Made by a program: the position numbers and the translations under genes. The notes under the pieces were generated by a model. It did not search any database, was not told the DNA's origin, and was given only the letters and a program-made list of their open reading frames with translations. A stretch of 9,937 bases of DNA from contig DFBW01000109.1 in assembly GCA_002366775.1 (NCBI GenBank), forward strand, positions 1-9,937. The letters run 5' to 3'. This DNA is from Roseovarius sp. UBA3070. GTDB taxonomy: Bacteria; Pseudomonadota; Alphaproteobacteria; Rhodobacterales; Rhodobacteraceae. Shown piece after piece: positions 5,800 through 9,937 of the stretch (position 1 is its first letter; every line of letters begins with the position of its first letter).

Positions 5800-8649
5800 A
5801 TGTCTTTTAAACCAACCGACTATCTGCCGTATGACTTTGCCAATCGCCGCCACATAGGGCCGTCCCCTGTCGAGATGTCTGACATGCTGGACACGCTGGG
5901 TGTCAAAAGCCTGGATCAGCTGATTGATGAAACCGTCCCTGCCGCGATCCGCCAAAAAGAGCCGCTGAACTTTGGCAAACCAAAGTCCGAGCGCGAGCTG
6001 CTGCATTTCATGCGGGTGACGGCCTCCAAGAACAAAGTGTTGGTGAGCATGATCGGGCAGGGGTATCACGGGACAGTTACCCCCCCGGCGATCCAGCGCA
6101 ATATTCTGGAGAACCCGGCGTGGTACACATCCTACACGCCCTACCAGCCGGAAATCAGCCAAGGCCGCCTTGAGGCGCTGTTGAATTTCCAGACCATGAT
6201 CACCGATCTGACCGGATTGGAAGTGGCTAACGCCTCGCTGCTGGATGAATCTACGGCTTGTGCCGAAGCGATGACCATGGCGCAACGGGTGTCGAAATCT
6301 AAAGCAACAGCGTTTTTTGTTGATCGTGATTGCCACCCTCAGAACATTGCGCTGGTCAAGACGCGTGCCGCGCCTCTGGGCATTGAGGTGATCGTTGGCA
6401 ACCCTGATAAGATGGATGCGTCTGCCGTTTTTGGGGCGCTATTCCAATACCCCGGAACCTACGGCCATGTGCGTGATTTCACCGATCACATTGCCAAGCT
6501 GCATGAGCACAAAGCTATCGCTATTGTTTCGGCTGATCCGCTTAGCTTGACCCTACTGAAAGAACCCGGTGCCATGGGGGCAGATATCGCTGTGGGCAAC
6601 ACGCAACGCTTTGGGGTGCCGATGGGGTATGGTGGCCCGCATGCGGCCTATATGGCCTGCAAGGATGCCTATAAACGATCCATGCCCGGGCGCATCGTCG
6701 GCGTTAGCATTGATGCCCATGGCAACCGCGCCTACCGCCTGAGCCTGCAAACCCGCGAGCAGCATATCCGCCGTGAAAAAGCCACGTCGAATGTCTGTAC
6801 TGCCCAGGCGTTGCTGGCTGTGATGGCATCAATGTACGCTGTTTTTCATGGCCCCAAAGGCCTGCAAGCCATCGCACAGCGCATTCATCGCAAAACCGTG
6901 CGCATGGCCAAAGGGCTGGAAGATGCCGGGTTCAAAGTGGACCCTAAGGTGTTTTTCGACACCATCACTGTTGATGTCGGACCACTGCAAGCCGCTGTGA
7001 TGAAATCGGCGCTGGATGAAGGTTTGAACCTGCGCAAAGTGGGGGAAACCCGTGTTGGCATCACCCTGGACGAGGCGACGCGCTCCAAAAACATCGAAGC
7101 GGTCTGGCGCGCCTTTGGCATTTCGCAGTTGGATGATGATTTCGCGCCCGACTACCGTGTCCCAGAAGGGATGCATCGGAAATCAGAGTATCTGACCCAT
7201 CCCATCTTCCACATGAACAGATCCGAAACCGAGATGATGCGCTATATGCGCCGCCTGTCGGATCGTGATCTGGCGCTGGATCGCGCGATGATCCCGCTGG
7301 GCAGCTGCACCATGAAGCTGAATGCCGCAGCTGAAATGATGCCCATCACCTGGCGTGAGTTTTCACTGCTTCATCCCTTTGTTCCCGCCGATCAGGCGTT
7401 GGGTTATAAGGAAATGATCGACGATCTGAGCGCCAAACTCTGTGACATCACCGGCTATGATGCGATTTCAATGCAGCCCAACTCGGGTGCGCAGGGTGAA
7501 TATGCCGGGCTGCTGACCATTTCGGCCTATCACCGCGCCAATGGTGAAGGCCACCGCAATATCTGCCTGATCCCAATGAGCGCCCATGGCACCAACCCCG
7601 CCAGCGCCCAGATGGTGGGCTGGAAGGTGGTGCCGGTGAAATCGGCCGAAAATGGCGATATTGATCTGGATGACTTCAAAGCCAAGGCTGAACAACACGC
7701 AGCTGATTTGGCGGGTTGCATGATCACCTACCCATCCACCCACGGTGTGTTTGAGGAAACGGTGAATGAGGTGACACAAATCACCCACGCCCATGGTGGC
7801 CAGGTCTATATTGACGGGGCCAATATGAATGCTATGGTCGGGCTGTCTCGCCCTGGTGATCTGGGGGGGGATGTCAGCCACCTTAATCTGCACAAAACCT
7901 TTTGCATCCCGCATGGCGGCGGCGGCCCCGGAATGGGCCCCATCGGTGTCAAAGCACATCTGATCGAACATCTTCCCGGCCATCCCGAAACCGGTGGTGA
8001 ACAGGGGCCAGTGTCAGCAGCCCCCTTTGGATCCCCCTCGATCTTGCCGATTTCCTGGGCCTACACGCTTTTGATGGGCGGCGAAGGCCTGACCCAGGCC
8101 ACCCGCGTGGCGATCCTGAACGCCAACTACATCGCCAAGCGATTGGAAGGCGCATATGACGTGCTGTATCGCGGCGGCAATAGCCGTGTCGCACATGAGT
8201 GCATCCTTGATACGCGCCCCTTTGAAAAAAGCGCCGGGGTCACGGTAGATGACATCGCCAAACGATTGGTGGACAATGGGTTTCATGCCCCCACGATGAG
8301 CTGGCCCGTGGCCGGTACGCTGATGGTGGAGCCGACGGAATCAGAAAGCAAAGCTGAACTGGACCGGTTCTGCGATGCCATGCTGGCCATCCGCGAGGAA
8401 ATCCGCGCCATCGAAGACGGCAAGATTGATGCGCTCAACAATCCGCTTAAGAACGCGCCGCACACGATGGAAGACCTGGTGCGCGAGTGGGACCGCCCCT
8501 ATACGCGTGAACAGGCCTGCTTCCCGCCGGGGGCCTTCCGGGTGGATAAATACTGGCCGCCGGTCAACCGGGTCGACAATGTCTATGGCGACAGAAACCT
8601 GATCTGCACATGTCCGCCCATGGCAGATTATGCAGACGCCGCCGAATAG
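5800..8649 (+). CDS. gcvP: Glycine dehydrogenase (decarboxylating), P protein
   Basis: The PLP-dependent P protein decarboxylates glycine and transfers the aminomethyl group to lipoyl-GcvH. At 949 residues it is the fused, homodimeric form, close to the roughly 957 of E. coli, rather than the split GcvPA/GcvPB type. The PLP Schiff-base lysine is K699 in HLNLHKTF, followed by the glycine-rich loop [10 protein letters not shown] (705-714). Other signatures are [14 protein letters not shown] (83-96), the [16 protein letters not shown] region (110-125) and [10 protein letters not shown] (499-508), where the catalytic C-terminal half begins. GGAG at 5790-5793 sits six bases before the ATG. It is the last gene of the operon. 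The L-protein gene is not in this window. A run of eight G at 7863-7870 is read in frame without disruption. Confidence 0.98.
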   Translation: MSFKPTDYLPYDFANRRHIGPSPVEMSDMLDTLGVKSLDQLIDETVPAAIRQKEPLNFGKPKSERELLHFMRVTASKNKVLVSMIGQGYHGTVTPPAIQRNILENPAWYTSYTPYQPEISQGRLEALLNFQTMITDLTGLEVANASLLDESTACAEAMTMAQRVSKSKATAFFVDRDCHPQNIALVKTRAAPLGIEVIVGNPDKMDASAVFGALFQYPGTYGHVRDFTDHIAKLHEHKAIAIVSADPLSLTLLKEPGAMGADIAVGNTQRFGVPMGYGGPHAAYMACKDAYKRSMPGRIVGVSIDAHGNRAYRLSLQTREQHIRREKATSNVCTAQALLAVMASMYAVFHGPKGLQAIAQRIHRKTVRMAKGLEDAGFKVDPKVFFDTITVDVGPLQAAVMKSALDEGLNLRKVGETRVGITLDEATRSKNIEAVWRAFGISQLDDDFAPDYRVPEGMHRKSEYLTHPIFHMNRSETEMMRYMRRLSDRDLALDRAMIPLGSCTMKLNAAAEMMPITWREFSLLHPFVPADQALGYKEMIDDLSAKLCDITGYDAISMQPNSGAQGEYAGLLTISAYHRANGEGHRNICLIPMSAHGTNPASAQMVGWKVVPVKSAENGDIDLDDFKAKAEQHAADLAGCMITYPSTHGVFEETVNEVTQITHAHGGQVYIDGANMNAMVGLSRPGDLGGDVSHLNLHKTFCIPHGGGGPGMGPIGVKAHLIEHLPGHPETGGEQGPVSAAPFGSPSILPISWAYTLLMGGEGLTQATRVAILNANYIAKRLEGAYDVLYRGGNSRVAHECILDTRPFEKSAGVTVDDIAKRLVDNGFHAPTMSWPVAGTLMVEPTESESKAELDRFCDAMLAIREEIRAIEDGKIDALNNPLKNAPHTMEDLVREWDRPYTREQACFPPGAFRVDKYWPPVNRVDNVYGDRNLICTCPPMADYADAAE

Positions 8650-8683
8650 GCATTCCCATTTGCGTAGACCCAAACAGAATAAT

Positions 8684-8713
8684 GGCCCCGAAACCTCGGG
8701 GCCGCTTTTTTTT
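8684..8713 (+). terminator. Intrinsic terminator of the gcv operon
   Basis: GGCCCCGA (8684-8691) pairs perfectly with TCGGGGCC (8696-8703) around an AACC loop. After GC comes a run of eight T (8706-8713). This is a textbook Rho-independent terminator 34 bases after the gcvP stop. Confidence 0.95.
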
Positions 8714-8716
8714 GGT

Positions 8717-8740
8717 GCTAAAAAACCTTAACTAAGGTTT
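8717..8740 (-). terminator. Possible terminator for the minus-strand gene
   Basis: AAACCTTA (8723-8730) and TAAGGTTT (8733-8740) form a perfect inverted repeat with a two-base centre. Read on the minus strand, the stem runs into six T. It could end transcription arriving from the hydrolase-like gene, but the stem is AT-rich and lies about 265 bases after that gene's stop. Confidence 0.35.
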
Positions 8741-8758
8741 GGTATCTAAAATACAGAT

Positions 8759-8786
8759 GCTCCGGAGAGAGTAACTTAACCGGAGC
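8759..8786. repeat. Inverted repeat with 14-base loop
   Basis: GCTCCGG (8759-8765) pairs with CCGGAGC (8780-8786). The loop is AGAGAGTAACTTAA. There is no T-run on either side, so it is not an evident terminator. It could be an operator or a small RNA stem; nothing decides between these. Confidence 0.35.
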
Positions 8787-8814
8787 GACGTCTTGCCATC
8801 GGAACAGGAAATTG

Positions 8815-8895
8815 ATGGGCAGGCTGTCTGATATGTATCGAAATAGCCCGCCTGAGCAGGGGCGTCATACTCCAGATGGGGTAAACTTTGATTAA
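8815..8895 (+). CDS. Possible 26-aa small ORF
   Basis: ATG 8815 follows AGGA at 8806-8809 by five bases and runs 26 codons to TAA 8893-8895. The predicted peptide begins MGRLSDMYRNSPPEQ and is hydrophilic, without a signal peptide or membrane helix. The frame is also open upstream to 8722, so it could be the tail of a decayed gene. I do not recognise it. Downstream of a strong terminator it has no clear promoter. Doubtful. Confidence 0.15.
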   Translation: MGRLSDMYRNSPPEQGRHTPDGVNFD

Positions 8896-9005
8896 AGTGT
8901 TTTAAAAAGACCTTAGCTGCCCTTTTGGGGCGCAAGGCAGTGGCCCCCTTAGACGTCTTGCGGCGCTGTTGCCTTCGTTTGCAACGCGATGAAAGCCGAA
9001 GCAAT

Positions 9006-9937
9006 TTATTTGCCCAGATAGGGCGCCAAAATGTCCAAGGCGTCGCGCCAATAGCGGAAGAAAACCAACTGGCCGGCATCTTCATATTCACGGTACTCAA
9101 TCCAGTCAAAATCGCGCTGAAACTCTTTGAGGGTTTCAACCGGCACCTGCGGGTCTTGCAAGCCGTTCATAAAGATCACGGGCAGGGTGTCTTGCAGCGG
9201 GATCAGATCATCGGACCAATCAGTTTTTTGACGGCCCAAAATCTGCGCTGAAAACGCGGCATGAGCCGAATGATCCTCTGATAACGCCACTTCTGATCCG
9301 GTGACTATCGCCTCAAAAACATCTGTATTTTCAAAGATCTCCACATCGGCAGGGCATTGCCCATACACGGCATGGATAAACCCGCGCTTGCCAATTTTAC
9401 GCGCCAGCAAGAACCCGGCTTTAACCATGAATGGCAGCAAATGTGGTGTATATTTCGCACCGGCCAGAATGAACCTGTGCCATTTTTCCATCCGCTCAAA
9501 CTGTTCACGGCGGGTCAATGGCAGCACCCCGGCACATCCCAACAAAGCGGTGATGCGATCAGGCTGTTCCAGTGCCAGCTGAAACCCGTAATAGCTGTCG
9601 CCGCCCATGCTGATGATGGGGCAACGGGTCACGTTTTCGGCGTCCAGTATCTGGCGCGTGTCAGCAAGAAGGGCGGCGTCATAATCCACCTTTTTGCTGA
9701 CTGGATCAGACAGGCCATAGCCTGCACGCACCGGAACGATGACACGAATGCCGCGACGTTCAGCCTCGGCTTCGGCGGGGGCGGGCCAACGCACCAAGCC
9801 ATAATCCAAAGGCAAAAACAAAACAGGCGCGCCGCGCGGATCCCCCAAAACCAGATAATCCAACCGCCGCCCGTCAGCGGAGAGAAGGGATTTGAACTCG
9901 CGCTCTTTCAATGCGCCTGTGCCACGGCTGACAACCC
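9006..9937 (-). CDS. Alpha/beta-hydrolase-fold protein, catalytic residues apparently lost (5' partial)
   Basis: At least 301 residues from a possible TTG at 9911. The frame remains open to the window edge and the upstream codons read VVSRGTGA, so the gene probably begins outside. The fold is shown by PVLFLPLDYGL (strand and turn), RVIVPVRAGYGLSDP, the elbow region CPIISMGGDSYYGFQLALEQPDRI and NGLQDPQVP with the acid Asp253 (numbering from TTG 9911). The nucleophile position is doubtful: counting back from PDR, the usual Ser aligns with Gly103 unless two residues are inserted. The usual GH near the C-terminus is GQ (Gln281) in DAGQLVFFRYWRDAL. Proteins of this kind can carry an N-terminal LuxR-type DNA-binding domain; if so, this half may sense a ligand instead of catalysing. 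That part is outside the window and is inference. Confidence 0.8.
   Translation of the reverse strand, partial: VVSRGTGALKEREFKSLLSADGRRLDYLVLGDPRGAPVLFLPLDYGLVRWPAPAEAEAERRGIRVIVPVRAGYGLSDPVSKKVDYDAALLADTRQILDAENVTRCPIISMGGDSYYGFQLALEQPDRITALLGCAGVLPLTRREQFERMEKWHRFILAGAKYTPHLLPFMVKAGFLLARKIGKRGFIHAVYGQCPADVEIFENTDVFEAIVTGSEVALSEDHSAHAAFSAQILGRQKTDWSDDLIPLQDTLPVIFMNGLQDPQVPVETLKEFQRDFDWIEYREYEDAGQLVFFRYWRDALDILAPYLGK

Larger units (their letters stand above)
8714..9005. other. Convergent intergenic region, mostly unassigned
   Basis: About 290 bases lie between the gcv terminator and the 3' end of the minus-strand hydrolase-like gene. The first 200 are visibly richer in A and T than the flanking genes. 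They hold inverted repeats at 8723-8740 and 8759-8786, and a doubtful 26-codon ORF at 8815-8895. A 10-base direct repeat, GACGTCTTGC, occurs at 8787-8796 and 8952-8961. I recognise no tRNA, known small RNA or transposase here. Confidence 0.5.

Noticed and set aside
7863..7870. Run of eight G inside gcvP as a phase-variable tract
   Set aside because: The reading frame is intact across it and encodes the conserved [13 protein letters not shown] region. Phase variation of a housekeeping enzyme is unlikely.
8787..8961. Direct repeat GACGTCTTGC at 8787-8796 and 8952-8961 as insertion-site duplication
   Set aside because: Ten bases is short for such a call, the enclosed 155 bases have no inverted ends or transposase, and the palindromic core GACGTC can recur by chance.
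8732..9139. 135-codon minus-strand open frame overlapping the end of the hydrolase-like gene
   Set aside because: It overlaps the well-supported gene in another frame for over 130 bases, has low-quality composition, and contains the inverted repeats of the gap.

Overview
The window looks like chromosomal DNA of an alphaproteobacterium of the Rhodobacterales (Roseobacter type). This rests on protein recognition (a cysteine-free GltX with an SLSKR loop, a homodimeric-type GcvP, a glycine-riboswitch gcvTHP operon) and on the moderately GC-rich coding style. No species can be named from the sequence alone.

Layout. Positions 1-200 hold the 3' end of a DUF1801 gene, broken by an in-frame TAA. A 125-base gap carries the first copy of a short dispersed repeat, followed by gltX (326-1651, glutamyl-tRNA synthetase). 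Next comes a MATE-family exporter (to 3136) whose 5' end lacks a convincing start and looks frameshifted. A gamma-glutamylcyclotransferase-like gene lies convergently on the minus strand (3152-3763). Divergent from it is the glycine cleavage operon: a tandem glycine riboswitch (3897-4052), then gcvT, gcvH and gcvP (4147-8649), closed by a strong intrinsic terminator at 8684-8713. About 290 bases of more AT-rich non-coding DNA follow, with inverted repeats and one doubtful 26-codon ORF. The last gene (9006 to the window end, minus strand) is an alpha/beta-hydrolase-fold protein that is still open at the edge and appears to lack its catalytic Ser and His.

How the parts work together. Glycine bound by the riboswitch should raise expression of the T, H and P proteins. 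These oxidatively cleave glycine to CO2, ammonia and methylene-tetrahydrofolate; the L-protein (dihydrolipoamide dehydrogenase) is not here and must be encoded elsewhere. The 144-base gap between gcvH and gcvP contains a striking perfect three-helix inverted-repeat element directly followed by the second copy of the dispersed repeat. This is the most unusual non-coding structure in the window. I see no defence system, CRISPR array, tRNA, rRNA or intact mobile element.
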